Source of the DNA: Nitrospirota bacterium
GTDB lineage: Bacteria; Nitrospirota; Thermodesulfovibrionia; Thermodesulfovibrionales; UBA6898
Assembly: GCA_021783515.1 (NCBI GenBank)
Contig: JAJXTV010000014.1
Span: forward strand, 31,028-95,027
Length of the DNA: 64,000 nt
Direction of reading: 5' to 3'
A model generated the notes under the pieces. That model saw only the letters and a list, made by a program, of their open reading frames with translations. It was not told the origin of the DNA and did not search any database. Every line of letters starts with the position of its first letter. The stretch's first letter is position 1. This document shows positions 8,683 through 17,507 of this stretch, piece by piece. The position numbers and the translations under genes are program-made.

Positions 8683-10060
8683 GCAGTTTCTCCAGGACCT
8701 TCTCGCCCAGTTTCCAGACATCTCCCGCACCGAGAGTGAGCATGACGTCGCCCGCCTTCAGCTGGCGCAGGAGATGACGGACCGCCTCTTCCCTGTCGGG
8801 GAAATAATTCACGTTCCGGCGGCCGCCCTTGGCCAGCTTCTCGCAGAGCGCCTCCGCCGTCACGCCTTCGATCGGTCTTTCGCCGGCGGGATAGATATCA
8901 AGGAGCGCCACCGGATACTCCCCGTCAAACGAACCGGCGAACTCGTCCATAAGGTCCGCCGTCCTCGTGAAACGGTGCGGCTGAAAGACGACATAAAGCC
9001 CTGCGTCCTTCCCGAGATAGCGGAGATTGTCCGCTGCGGCCGCCAGGGTCGCCCGTATCTCGGTGGGGTGATGTCCGTAGTCGTCATAGACCTTTATGCC
9101 CTTCGCCTCGCCCTTGAACTCGAACCGCCGCTGGATGCCGCCGAAGGAGGCGAGCGATTCGCGGATCCTGCCGGGCTCGATCTTCAGCTCGTTCGCCACC
9201 CCGATGCAGGCCAGCGTGTTCAGCACGTTGTGGGAGCCCGGGACGGGGACCGTAAACCTGCCGAAGCCGGCGCCCTTCATAACGACTTCGAAGCTTGTCT
9301 CCATGAACTTCTTTTCGATGTCGGTTGCATAGATGTCCGAGGAAGCCGAAAGTCCGTAGGTGAGAAACCTCCGGTGAATGCCGGTAATCAGCCCCCGGAG
9401 ATGCTCGTTTTCGGAGCAGATAAACGACACCCCGTAAAAGGGCACCTTGTTGATAAAAGAAAGGAAGGCATCCTTCAGGGCCTTCATGTCCTTGAAAAAC
9501 TCCATATGCTCCCGGTCGATATTCGTGACGACCGCGATCGTCGGAGAGAGCTTCAGGAACGAGCCGTCGCTTTCGTCCGCCTCCGCCACGAGAAAATCCC
9601 CCTTCCCGAGCTTGGCGTTGCTGCCGATCGCCTTCAGCTTGCCCCCGATAACAATCGTCGGATCCAGCCCGCCGGCGCCGAGGACCGTCGAGATGAGGGA
9701 CGTCGTGGTCGTCTTGCCGTGGGCGCCCGCAACGAGAATGCTGTATTTCAGTCTTCCCAACTCCGCCAGCATCTCGGCGCGCGGGATCACCGGGACGCTG
9801 CGCCTCCTGGCCGCATCAACTTCCGGATTATCGAAAGGAACGGCGGAAGAGACGACCACGACATGCGCGCGGTCAATGTTCTCTTCGCGGTGGCCGATAT
9901 GGATCCGTATTCCCATGCCGCGCAGCCTCTTCGTCGTATCCGACTCCTTCTTGTCGGAGCCGGTCACCTCGTACCCGAGGTTCGCAAGGACCTCGGCGAT
10001 GCCGGACATCCCTATCCCGCCTATGCCCACAAAGTGTATGACCCGGTATTTCTCAAACAC
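8672..10060 (-). CDS. murC: UDP-N-acetylmuramate-L-alanine ligase
   Basis: The 462-residue cytoplasmic ligase adds L-Ala to UDP-MurNAc. It starts with the Rossmann motif VGIGGIGMSGIAE, has the ATP loop GAHGKTTTTS, the ADESDGSFL segment and YDDYGHHPTEI, which is typical of MurC. The start overlaps murG by 8 bases, as expected for a tightly packed dcw operon. Confidence 0.98.
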   Translation of the reverse strand: MFEKYRVIHFVGIGGIGMSGIAEVLANLGYEVTGSDKKESDTTKRLRGMGIRIHIGHREENIDRAHVVVVSSAVPFDNPEVDAARRRSVPVIPRAEMLAELGRLKYSILVAGAHGKTTTTSLISTVLGAGGLDPTIVIGGKLKAIGSNAKLGKGDFLVAEADESDGSFLKLSPTIAVVTNIDREHMEFFKDMKALKDAFLSFINKVPFYGVSFICSENEHLRGLITGIHRRFLTYGLSASSDIYATDIEKKFMETSFEVVMKGAGFGRFTVPVPGSHNVLNTLACIGVANELKIEPGRIRESLASFGGIQRRFEFKGEAKGIKVYDDYGHHPTEIRATLAAAADNLRYLGKDAGLYVVFQPHRFTRTADLMDEFAGSFDGEYPVALLDIYPAGERPIEGVTAEALCEKLAKGGRRNVNYFPDREEAVRHLLRQLKAGDVMLTLGAGDVWKLGEKVLEKLHAL

Positions 10061-11210
10061 GCGCGCTCCCTTTTTTTCTCACCGCTCCGCCGTTTCCTTC
10101 CTTCGTTTTGCGCCCCTCGTTCTTCGCGAGGCTCACGGCGATGTCCACGATCCGGCCGCAGGCGTCCGGCATGCCGAGGCTGCGGCTCGCCTTCTGCATC
10201 TCCACCCGGGCCGCATCATTTTCATAGAGTGCCCTGATATATGAGGCGAGCGTCTCGCCCTTCATTTCGTCCTCGAGCATCACGTGGGCGGCCCCCATCT
10301 CCTTAAGCTTGACGGCATTGAATTCCTGGTGGCGTCCGGCGGCATAGGGAAACGGGATCAGGACGGCCGGCTTCCCCAGCGCGGTGATCTCCGCCAGGGT
10401 GGTTGCGCCGGCCCGTGAAACCACCACATCGGCGATCGCGTATGCCTCGGCCATCTGGTAGATGAACGGGGCGACCGTGCCCTTTGCTCCCGCCTTCCGG
10501 TAGGCGTCCCGTATGTTTTCGAAATCCCTGTCTCCCGTCTGGTGAAGAAACTGCATCTTGTCCTTCAGGTCGGTAAGGTAATTGAGGGCGTCGACCATCG
10601 TCCTGTTGATCGATCGCGCCCCGGTGCTGCCTCCGAAGATAAAGACGGTAAAAAGGTCCCGTTCGAGCGAAAAAAGCCGGCATGCCGCGTCCCGCTCTCC
10701 CTTGAGAATCCTCGCGCGGATCGGGTTGCCGGTAAAGAAGGTCTTGCCCATCGGAAAAGAAGGGATGCTCTCATGATAGGTTACGCAGACCCTCCTGACG
10801 ATCTTTCCGAGCATCCTGTTCGTCAGGCCCGGCACGGAATTCTGTTCGTGGATCATCGTGGGGATCGACTTGAGCCCGGCCATCAGCACGACCGCGCCGG
10901 AAGAATACCCTCCGACCCCGATGACGATGTCCGGGACGACTGAGTCGAGGATCTTTCTGGCGTCGCGCATGGAAAGCAGCAGCATGCCGAACGCCCTCGC
11001 CTTCTTCAGGAAGGACTTCCCGACGATCCCTTCCGACCTCACGTATCTGATCGGATACCCTTCCCGGGGGATGATCCGTGCTTCGATCCCGTGCTCGGTG
11101 CCGGCGAAGACCACTTCGTTGCTCTCGTCCCTCCTCCTTAATTCCTCCGCAATAGCAAGGCCCGGGAAGAGGTGCCCGCCTGTACCGCCTCCGGCGATCA
11201 GGACCTTCAT
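10053..11210 (-). CDS. murG: MurG glycosyltransferase (lipid II synthesis)
   Basis: The 385-residue protein adds GlcNAc to lipid I at the inner face of the membrane. It begins with MKVLIAGGGTGGHLFPGLA, the diagnostic first glycine loop, and has VGGYSSGAVVLMAG, HEQNSVPG and IFGGSTGARSIN. The C-terminal donor site contains SRAGATTLAEITALGKPAVLIP. The ATG at 11210 overlaps the ftsW stop by 4 bases. The C-terminal tail is lysine/arginine-rich and a little longer than usual. Confidence 0.97.
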   Translation of the reverse strand: MKVLIAGGGTGGHLFPGLAIAEELRRRDESNEVVFAGTEHGIEARIIPREGYPIRYVRSEGIVGKSFLKKARAFGMLLLSMRDARKILDSVVPDIVIGVGGYSSGAVVLMAGLKSIPTMIHEQNSVPGLTNRMLGKIVRRVCVTYHESIPSFPMGKTFFTGNPIRARILKGERDAACRLFSLERDLFTVFIFGGSTGARSINRTMVDALNYLTDLKDKMQFLHQTGDRDFENIRDAYRKAGAKGTVAPFIYQMAEAYAIADVVVSRAGATTLAEITALGKPAVLIPFPYAAGRHQEFNAVKLKEMGAAHVMLEDEMKGETLASYIRALYENDAARVEMQKASRSLGMPDACGRIVDIAVSLAKNEGRKTKEGNGGAVRKKGSARV

Positions 11211-12415
11211 CGTCCGTATCCCTTTCTGCTGTAAATATTCCGTCTGGCGATCCTCCTCGCCTTTACGGACGCATCCTCTTCTGCCGCGCGCTCGTAGTCC
11301 CCCTTGGATATCTTCAGGAGTATGCCGATCGCCGCCATGTTCACCAGGAGCGCCGACCCTCCGTAGCTCATGAAGGGCAGGGGGAGTCCCTTTGTCGGGA
11401 CAAGCCCGGTGACGACCGCGAAATTGATCAGCGCCTGGAGCGATATCATGAGGGTAAGGCCGTACGCGAGATATCCGACGAATTTGTCCTGAGCCCGGGA
11501 GGCGATAGAGATGCCGCGGGCGAACAGGAACACGAAGAGGGCGATCAGCACCGAGGCCCCGATCAGCCCGAGTTCCTCTCCCACCAGGCAGAAGATGAAA
11601 TCCGTATGCGAGGCGGGCAGAAACGAGAGCTTCTGTTTCGACTCTCCGAGGCCCAGTCCGGTGATGCCTCCGCTGCCCAGTGAGATAAAGGACTGCACCA
11701 GCTGAAATCCGCTGCCGAGCGGGTCCTTCCACGGGTCGAGGAAGGAGGTGACCCGCCTCAGCCGGTACGGTTCCATGACAAGCTTGTAGACTACCGGAAG
11801 TGCCAAAACCATCACGGAGGCGATATAGCGAAGCCGCATCCCCGAGATGAAGATCATCGCAAAGGTGAGAAACGCCAGGCTCATCGTCGAGCCGAAATCC
11901 GGCTGTTTCAAAAAAACCAACTGGAACGAGGCCATCACGAGAAGCGGCTTCACAAAGGAAGCGAAGCTCTCGGTGCGATAGCCGGGCAGCGAAAGGTATT
12001 TCGCAAGAAAGATGACCATCGCGAGTTTGACCAGCTCCGACGGCTGAAACGTCGTCGGCCAGAGCCGTATCCATCTCCTCGCGCCGCCGGCTGTCACGCC
12101 TATATGGGGCACGAATACCAGACCGAGGAGTATGAACGAGAAGACGAGGAGGGGCACCGACAGCCTCTTCAGCGTGGAAGGGCTCAGCAGATAGGTGAAG
12201 AGCATCGCCGCGCTGCCGAGGATCACCGTAAGAACGTGGCGCTTGAAATAGTAAAACTCGGTGATATTCTTTTTCGCGTTGAGGGGCGTAACGACGGACG
12301 TCGAACTGTAGATCATGAGCGCCCCGAACGCCAGAAGCATCAGCATGATGAAGAGAAGGACCCTGTCGTATGTCCTGGGGACCGGCGCCGTAATCTCATG
12401 CGCTCTGCTGCTCAT
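11207..12415 (-). CDS. ftsW: FtsW peptidoglycan glycosyltransferase (SEDS family)
   Basis: The 402-residue polytopic membrane protein of the SEDS family has about ten hydrophobic segments. Family landmarks are MIYSSTSVV near the N-terminus, GGARRWIRL before the catalytic-loop helix, KQPDFGSTMSL, and GLVPTKGLPLPFMSYGGSAL near the C-terminus. It polymerises septal glycan with the FtsI transpeptidase encoded upstream. The short, basic C-terminal tail is cytoplasmic. It overlaps murD and murG by 4 bases each. Confidence 0.97.
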   Translation of the reverse strand: MSSRAHEITAPVPRTYDRVLLFIMLMLLAFGALMIYSSTSVVTPLNAKKNITEFYYFKRHVLTVILGSAAMLFTYLLSPSTLKRLSVPLLVFSFILLGLVFVPHIGVTAGGARRWIRLWPTTFQPSELVKLAMVIFLAKYLSLPGYRTESFASFVKPLLVMASFQLVFLKQPDFGSTMSLAFLTFAMIFISGMRLRYIASVMVLALPVVYKLVMEPYRLRRVTSFLDPWKDPLGSGFQLVQSFISLGSGGITGLGLGESKQKLSFLPASHTDFIFCLVGEELGLIGASVLIALFVFLFARGISIASRAQDKFVGYLAYGLTLMISLQALINFAVVTGLVPTKGLPLPFMSYGGSALLVNMAAIGILLKISKGDYERAAEEDASVKARRIARRNIYSRKGYGR

Positions 12416-13875
12416 ACGGACAACTCCATGACCGCCTTCTTGAACTGCTCCCCCCGGTCTTCAAAATCCCGGAACATGTCGAAACTTGCGCAGGCAGGCG
12501 AAAGGAGCACCACGTCCCCCGCCTTTGCCTTCCTGCGGGCAATCGCGACCGCGTCCGCCAGACTGCCGGCCGTCACCGTATCGGTCGCGTCCCCGACGGC
12601 ATCTCCGATCTTCCGGGCCGCCTCGCCGATCAGGACGAGCGACTTGACCTTCCGGGAGACGAGTTCCCGCAGCGCAGAAAAATCCCCCGCCTTGTCCCGT
12701 CCCCCGGCGATCAGGACCACCGGCTGAACGAAGCTCTCGATCGATTTGATCACCGCGCCGACATTCGTCCCTTTCGAGTCGTTGACATACCTCACGCCGT
12801 CGAGCTCGCGCACGAACTCGAGCCTGTGCTCGAGCCCGCCGAACTCCCTCAGGGCCTCTATCACCGCCCCCGGGGGGCAGCCTGCAAGGAGAGCCATGGC
12901 CGAAGCGGCCATGGCGTTCTCCAGGTTATGGACGCCTTGAATTCGTATCTCGGAGGCTGAAATGAGAGGCCTCCCGGGACCGCAGGGCAGAAGCGGGATA
13001 TCGCAATAAACGCTCCCGTCCCTGAAAAAGAGCCCCTTCACCTCGTGTTTTCGGCTGAAAAAAAAGACCGCAGGTCCATCCTTCCGGAGTTGCAGTTCCT
13101 CTCGTTCGATCTTCATGGTTTCAGGGTCGTCGGCGTTCAGGACGAGGAAATCGCCTTCCCTCTGATTCTTGAATACCCTTGCCTTGGAGCGGGCATATTC
13201 CCCGGCCGAGGCATACCGGTCGAGATGGTCCGGGGTGATGTTGAGGACCGCCGCGATATGCGGTCTGAACGCATCGGTCGCATCGAGCTGGAAGCTCGAC
13301 ACTTCAAGGACGATGCAGTCGGGCAGATTAAAGGACAAAGGGGATGCGGGGCGGTCGTCTCCTCGGCCGCCCTTCGCTGCCGGCGCGTCGCCCCCGGCCG
13401 TATTCAGGAGCTCTTCCGTCAGCGCATTGCCGATATTGCCGGCAAGCATCGTCCCGAAGCCGCCCTTTCTCATCATCATATCGAGGAGGGTCGTCGTCGT
13501 GGATTTCCCGTTGCTGCCGGTGACCGCCAGAAACGGCACCCTGCCCGCGGCTGCGCCCTCGGCGATCTGAAAAGCCAGTTCGAGTTCGCCGATCACCGGC
13601 ACGCCGGCCGCCCGCGCGGCCACGATCTGCTGCATATCGAGCGGGACGCCGGGACTCACGACAAGCAGGTCTGCGCCCCGGAATATCTCTTCCGGATGCC
13701 CGCCGAGCGCCCTCTTGGCCAGGGGAGAAAGCCTGGCAACAGGGCCCGACAATTCGGACTCTGCCCGCGCGTCCGTAACCGTGACGTCGGCCCCGAGCCG
13801 CGCGAGGAGGTTCGCCGCGCCGACGCCGGAGCGTGCAAGCCCGACTACCGTGATTTTCTTACCCTTGGTTTCCAT
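12412..13875 (-). CDS. murD: UDP-N-acetylmuramoylalanine-D-glutamate ligase
   Basis: This Mur ligase of about 487 residues adds D-Glu. It starts with KITVVGLARSGVGAANLLARLGADV, has the ATP loop VTGSNGKSTTTTLL, the NITPDHLDRY segment, and VRYVNDSKGTNVGAV followed by IAGGRDKAGDF in the C-terminal domain. The start ATG at 13875 lies within the last codons of the dacA-like gene (17-base overlap). That fixes the carboxypeptidase gene as part of the same transcript. Confidence 0.97.
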   Translation of the reverse strand: METKGKKITVVGLARSGVGAANLLARLGADVTVTDARAESELSGPVARLSPLAKRALGGHPEEIFRGADLLVVSPGVPLDMQQIVAARAAGVPVIGELELAFQIAEGAAAGRVPFLAVTGSNGKSTTTTLLDMMMRKGGFGTMLAGNIGNALTEELLNTAGGDAPAAKGGRGDDRPASPLSFNLPDCIVLEVSSFQLDATDAFRPHIAAVLNITPDHLDRYASAGEYARSKARVFKNQREGDFLVLNADDPETMKIEREELQLRKDGPAVFFFSRKHEVKGLFFRDGSVYCDIPLLPCGPGRPLISASEIRIQGVHNLENAMAASAMALLAGCPPGAVIEALREFGGLEHRLEFVRELDGVRYVNDSKGTNVGAVIKSIESFVQPVVLIAGGRDKAGDFSALRELVSRKVKSLVLIGEAARKIGDAVGDATDTVTAGSLADAVAIARRKAKAGDVVLLSPACASFDMFRDFEDRGEQFKKAVMELSV

Positions 13876-15022
13876 TCTCCTGCTTCTTCGCAATGCTGTC
13901 ACTCTTGGGCTTTTTGCCCTTCGACACCGCCTGCGCCCTGCTACGCTTCGCGGCCTTCTTCTTCGCGTGCGCCAGATGGACCGGCCGGCCGCGCTTCTTC
14001 GCGGCAAGTCGCGGGGACTTCTTTGCGTGCCGGGCATGCACCGACCCCTTTCTTCCCCTCTTTTTCGACTTCTTTACCACCGGGTGGTCTTCCTCCGTGT
14101 AGAGCGCCTTTGTCGCCCGCACCGCGTCCCGGTCGTCCTTCGTCAGATAAATGACCGGCTCTTCGGCCTTGTTCACCACCTTGATTCCGAAGTCCATCAG
14201 CTCTTCGGACTCTTTCCAGAGCAGGTCGCGGCTCGGCGCGCCGAGGAGCGCCACGATTATCGTCTCGTTGTCGCGTTCTCCGGCGCAGACGAAGCAATGC
14301 CTGGCCTTCCGTGTGTAACCCGTCTTTCCCCCGAGGAGTTCTTCGTCGGACCAGAGAAGGCGGTTCGTATTCTTGATGAACATCGTTTTGCCGGTTTCGG
14401 TCGAGACCTCGGCGATGCGCGTGCCGATGATCTCCTTAAGAACGGGATACTTGATGGCCTGTCTCATGATCTTCGAAAGGTCGTAGGCGGTGATATACTG
14501 TCCCGGCAGCGGCAGCCCGTTGGCATTTACGAAATGAGTATCGTCGGCGCCGATCGCAAGCGCCTTCCTGTTCATGAGCGTCACGAACGCCTCCTCCGAG
14601 CCGGCCACCGCTTCGGCCAGCGCTACTGCCGCGTCGTTGGCGGACTTCATGAGTGCCGCATAAAGGAGCGTCTCGATCGTCACCCTGTCGCCCGCCTTCA
14701 GGCCCGCCTTCGTCGGGGGCGCCGCGGCCGCCCTCGCGCTGACCGTCGTCACGTCCTTCAGGTTGGCGCGTTCAAGGACCACGAGGGCCGTCATCAGTTT
14801 CGTCGTACTCGCCGGCAGAAGTTTGAGGTCCGGGTTCTTCGCATACAGCACCCTGCCGGTCACGGCGTCCATCACCACGGCGGCACGGGACTTTATCTCT
14901 TCGGCTGAAGCGGTGAGGAGTGAAAGGTGAAAGGTGAAAAGAAAGAAGACGAGAAAGAAGAGCATCTTTTCCCCTCCACGCGGAGACTTTGACCGTTGTT
15001 GAAATGTAAGCTGCTTCTTCAT
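13859..15022 (-). CDS. dacA: D-alanyl-D-alanine carboxypeptidase (peptidase S11) with long basic tail
   Basis: This is a penicillin-binding protein 5-type D,D-carboxypeptidase of about 387 residues with a signal peptide. The active-site set is present: STTK (the SxxK nucleophile, in LLPASTTKLMTAL), SAN (in KSANDAAVAL) and KTG (in GGKTGYTRKA). It trims D-Ala from pentapeptides in the periplasm. The last 85 or so residues are extremely rich in Lys, Arg and Ala, like a histone tail, in place of the usual PBP5 membrane-anchor helix. Its place between mraY and murD is unusual for a dcw cluster; only 2 bases separate it from mraY. Confidence 0.93.
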   Translation of the reverse strand: MKKQLTFQQRSKSPRGGEKMLFFLVFFLFTFHLSLLTASAEEIKSRAAVVMDAVTGRVLYAKNPDLKLLPASTTKLMTALVVLERANLKDVTTVSARAAAAPPTKAGLKAGDRVTIETLLYAALMKSANDAAVALAEAVAGSEEAFVTLMNRKALAIGADDTHFVNANGLPLPGQYITAYDLSKIMRQAIKYPVLKEIIGTRIAEVSTETGKTMFIKNTNRLLWSDEELLGGKTGYTRKARHCFVCAGERDNETIIVALLGAPSRDLLWKESEELMDFGIKVVNKAEEPVIYLTKDDRDAVRATKALYTEEDHPVVKKSKKRGRKGSVHARHAKKSPRLAAKKRGRPVHLAHAKKKAAKRSRAQAVSKGKKPKSDSIAKKQENGNQG

Positions 15023-15024
15023 GA

Positions 15025-16107
15025 TCACCTCAATTTCAGCGTCGCCAGACTCAGCAACGCAAGCATTATACCGACGATCCAGAACCGTACGATGACCTTC
15101 GATTCGTGCCATCCTTTCAGTTCGAAATGGTGATGGATCGGGGCCATTCTGAAAATCCTCTTGCCGGTAAGTTTGAAAGACGCAACCTGAAAGACCACCG
15201 ACAGCGTCTCTATCACAAAGATCCCTCCGACGAGCGTCAGGACGATCTCGTGCTTGGTGATGATCGCCAGCGTGCCGAGCGCCCCGCCGAGGCTGAGCGA
15301 TCCTACGTCGCCCATAAATATGTCGGCCGGATAAGAGTTGAACCAGAGAAAGCCGAGAGAGGCGCCGAGCATCGCGCCGCAGACTACCGTGAGCTCGCCC
15401 GTGCCCTGGAGATAAAGGACCTGCAGATACTGCGCGAATTTTGCGTTGCCCGAGATATAGACGAGGATCATGTTCGCCAGGATCGCAATGCCGACCAGCC
15501 CGATCGCCAGGCCGTCGATCCCGTCGGTCAGGTTGACCGCGTTGGAGGAACCGACAATGACCAGGACCGAAAAGGGGATGTAGAACCAGCCGAGGTTGAA
15601 GAGCCACCGCTTGAAAAACGGGATGCTCAGCACGTCGGTATACGGGTCCTTCGGGTTCAGATAGAGCAGCATGCCTATAGCGAGGGCGAGGACGATCTGC
15701 GCGCCGAACTTATAGCAGGCCCTGAGCCCTTTCGGGTTCTTCCGGATCACCTTCAGGTAGTCGTCGAGCAGCCCGATGCCTCCGTAGCCGAGGAGGGAAA
15801 GCACCATGACCCAGACGTACATATTTTCGAGGTCGCCCCAGAGCAGCAAAGAGATGAGGATGCAAAGGAGAATGATGATGCCGCCCATCGTGGGCGTGCC
15901 GGATTTTTTCAGATGGGTCTGCGGACCGTCGTTACGGATCTGCTGGGTCAGGCTCACCTTCTTCAGCCACGCGATGATCCTCGGTCCTATGAAGAGAGAG
16001 AGCAGCATCGCCGAGATCACCGCGAGGGCGGCCCGGAAGGTGATATACCGGAAGACGTTCAGCGGGGAATAGTACTCATGCAGGCTATAGAGCACCCTAT
16101 AGAGCAT
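15025..16107 (-). CDS. mraY: phospho-N-acetylmuramoyl-pentapeptide transferase
   Basis: The 360-residue integral membrane enzyme makes lipid I from UDP-MurNAc-pentapeptide and undecaprenyl phosphate. Family motifs are KSGTPTMGGI, the aspartate-rich GLLDDYLK, NAVNLTDGIDGLA, and MGDVGSLSLGGALG followed by APIHHHFE. About ten hydrophobic segments are visible. It overlaps murF by 11 bases and is followed directly by the carboxypeptidase gene. Confidence 0.98.
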   Translation of the reverse strand: MLYRVLYSLHEYYSPLNVFRYITFRAALAVISAMLLSLFIGPRIIAWLKKVSLTQQIRNDGPQTHLKKSGTPTMGGIIILLCILISLLLWGDLENMYVWVMVLSLLGYGGIGLLDDYLKVIRKNPKGLRACYKFGAQIVLALAIGMLLYLNPKDPYTDVLSIPFFKRWLFNLGWFYIPFSVLVIVGSSNAVNLTDGIDGLAIGLVGIAILANMILVYISGNAKFAQYLQVLYLQGTGELTVVCGAMLGASLGFLWFNSYPADIFMGDVGSLSLGGALGTLAIITKHEIVLTLVGGIFVIETLSVVFQVASFKLTGKRIFRMAPIHHHFELKGWHESKVIVRFWIVGIMLALLSLATLKLR

Positions 16108-17467
16108 TCGTCTTCTCCTCTTCGCGCGGCAGTCCGCCGGCCTGCAGCACCTTCTCCATGCGCATACCGCGAGACCCCTTTATCAGGACGGTGTCGCCTT
16201 CCGAAAGCACTTCCGAAAGTATCGGCCCCGCCGAAGCGGCATCGTCGGCCCGGTAACAGGCCCCTCTGAATCCGGCGCCGGCCCTCTTCATTTCAGGTCC
16301 CACGGCGATCAGGATGTCGAGACCGCAGCGGGAGAGAAGTCCGACAAGTTCCCGATGGGCCTCTTCCGAATAGCCGCCGAGTTCGAACATGTCGCCGAGC
16401 ACGGCGATCGTCCTCTTCCGCTTCAACCGCATCAACTCTCCGACCGCGCCTTCCATCGACGCAGGGTTCGCATTATAGACGTCGCTGATCACCAGCGCCC
16501 CTGCAATCTCCTTCATCTCGAGCCTCATCGGGACCCCGGTGAAACACTCCAGCCCCCCCTTGATCTCCCCCCGGTCCACGCCGAGTTCGTCGGCAAGCGA
16601 TGCGGCGGCAAGCGCATTAAGGATATTGAATCTGCCCGAGAGACGCAGGTTAACCGGAAGCCTGCCCCCGTCGGGGAAACGTATCACGAAGCGTGATCCT
16701 CTTTCTCCGAGCTCGACATCCTCCGCATGCACGTCGGCCCGGTTCTTCATTCCGTAGGTGATGACCTTCCCCCCGAACCCTTTCACTCCCTCCATAAGGA
16801 ACGTGTCGTCGGCGTTCATCGAGGCGGCTTTTACGTGCCCGAGTATTTCGAGGTCGGTCTTTCTGACGGTCTCGATGCTGCCGAACCCCTCGAGGTGGGC
16901 AGGCCCGACGTTCGTGACCACCGCGTAATCCGGCCGCGCGATATCGCACAAAAGAGCGATATCGCCCTCCGCGTTCGATCCCATCTCGAGGACCATGACC
17001 GATTCGTCCCCTTTCATGCGGGAGATGCAGAGTGGCAGGCCGATATGGTTGTTGAGGTTCCCTTCGGTCTTGAGTATACGGTGCCTCCTGCCCAGCACGG
17101 AGGCGAGAAGCTCCTTGGTGGTCGTCTTCCCGTTCGTGCCGGTGACGCCCACCACGGTGGCGTGCCCGGACATGCGGAGATGCCGGGCGATGTCCTGCAG
17201 CGCGGCCAGGGTGTCTTTCACCAGGATGATCGTCTTGCCGGCAAATGTGCCTGCCGGAGGATGGTCGACGAGCGCGCCGGCCCCGGCTTTGAGCGCGTCG
17301 TCAAGGAAGTCGTGCCCGTCAAAGCGCTCCCCCCTGAGCGCAACGAAAAGCTCGCCGTCCTTGATCGTCCGCGAGTCGATGGACAGGCCGGTAAACTCCG
17401 GCCGATCGCCGTAGAGTGTTTCGCCCCCTGCCGCCTTTACTATATCTTCGAGTAATACATGCGCCAT
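16097..17467 (-). CDS. murF: UDP-MurNAc-tripeptide-D-alanyl-D-alanine ligase
   Basis: This 456-residue Mur ligase adds the D-Ala-D-Ala dipeptide. It shows the N-terminal substrate-domain motif GLSIDSRTIKDGELFVALRGERFDGHDF, shortened relative to MurE, then the ATP loop GVTGTNGKTTTKELL, VVTNVGPAHLEGF, and DVYNANPASM, which is diagnostic for MurF. A gap of about 40 bases separates it from murE. Confidence 0.97.
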   Translation of the reverse strand: MAHVLLEDIVKAAGGETLYGDRPEFTGLSIDSRTIKDGELFVALRGERFDGHDFLDDALKAGAGALVDHPPAGTFAGKTIILVKDTLAALQDIARHLRMSGHATVVGVTGTNGKTTTKELLASVLGRRHRILKTEGNLNNHIGLPLCISRMKGDESVMVLEMGSNAEGDIALLCDIARPDYAVVTNVGPAHLEGFGSIETVRKTDLEILGHVKAASMNADDTFLMEGVKGFGGKVITYGMKNRADVHAEDVELGERGSRFVIRFPDGGRLPVNLRLSGRFNILNALAAASLADELGVDRGEIKGGLECFTGVPMRLEMKEIAGALVISDVYNANPASMEGAVGELMRLKRKRTIAVLGDMFELGGYSEEAHRELVGLLSRCGLDILIAVGPEMKRAGAGFRGACYRADDAASAGPILSEVLSEGDTVLIKGSRGMRMEKVLQAGGLPREEEKTNAL

Positions 17468-17507
17468 ACTTTATTTATATTGCCCCCCTCGTAAACGCCG
17501 ATACATC

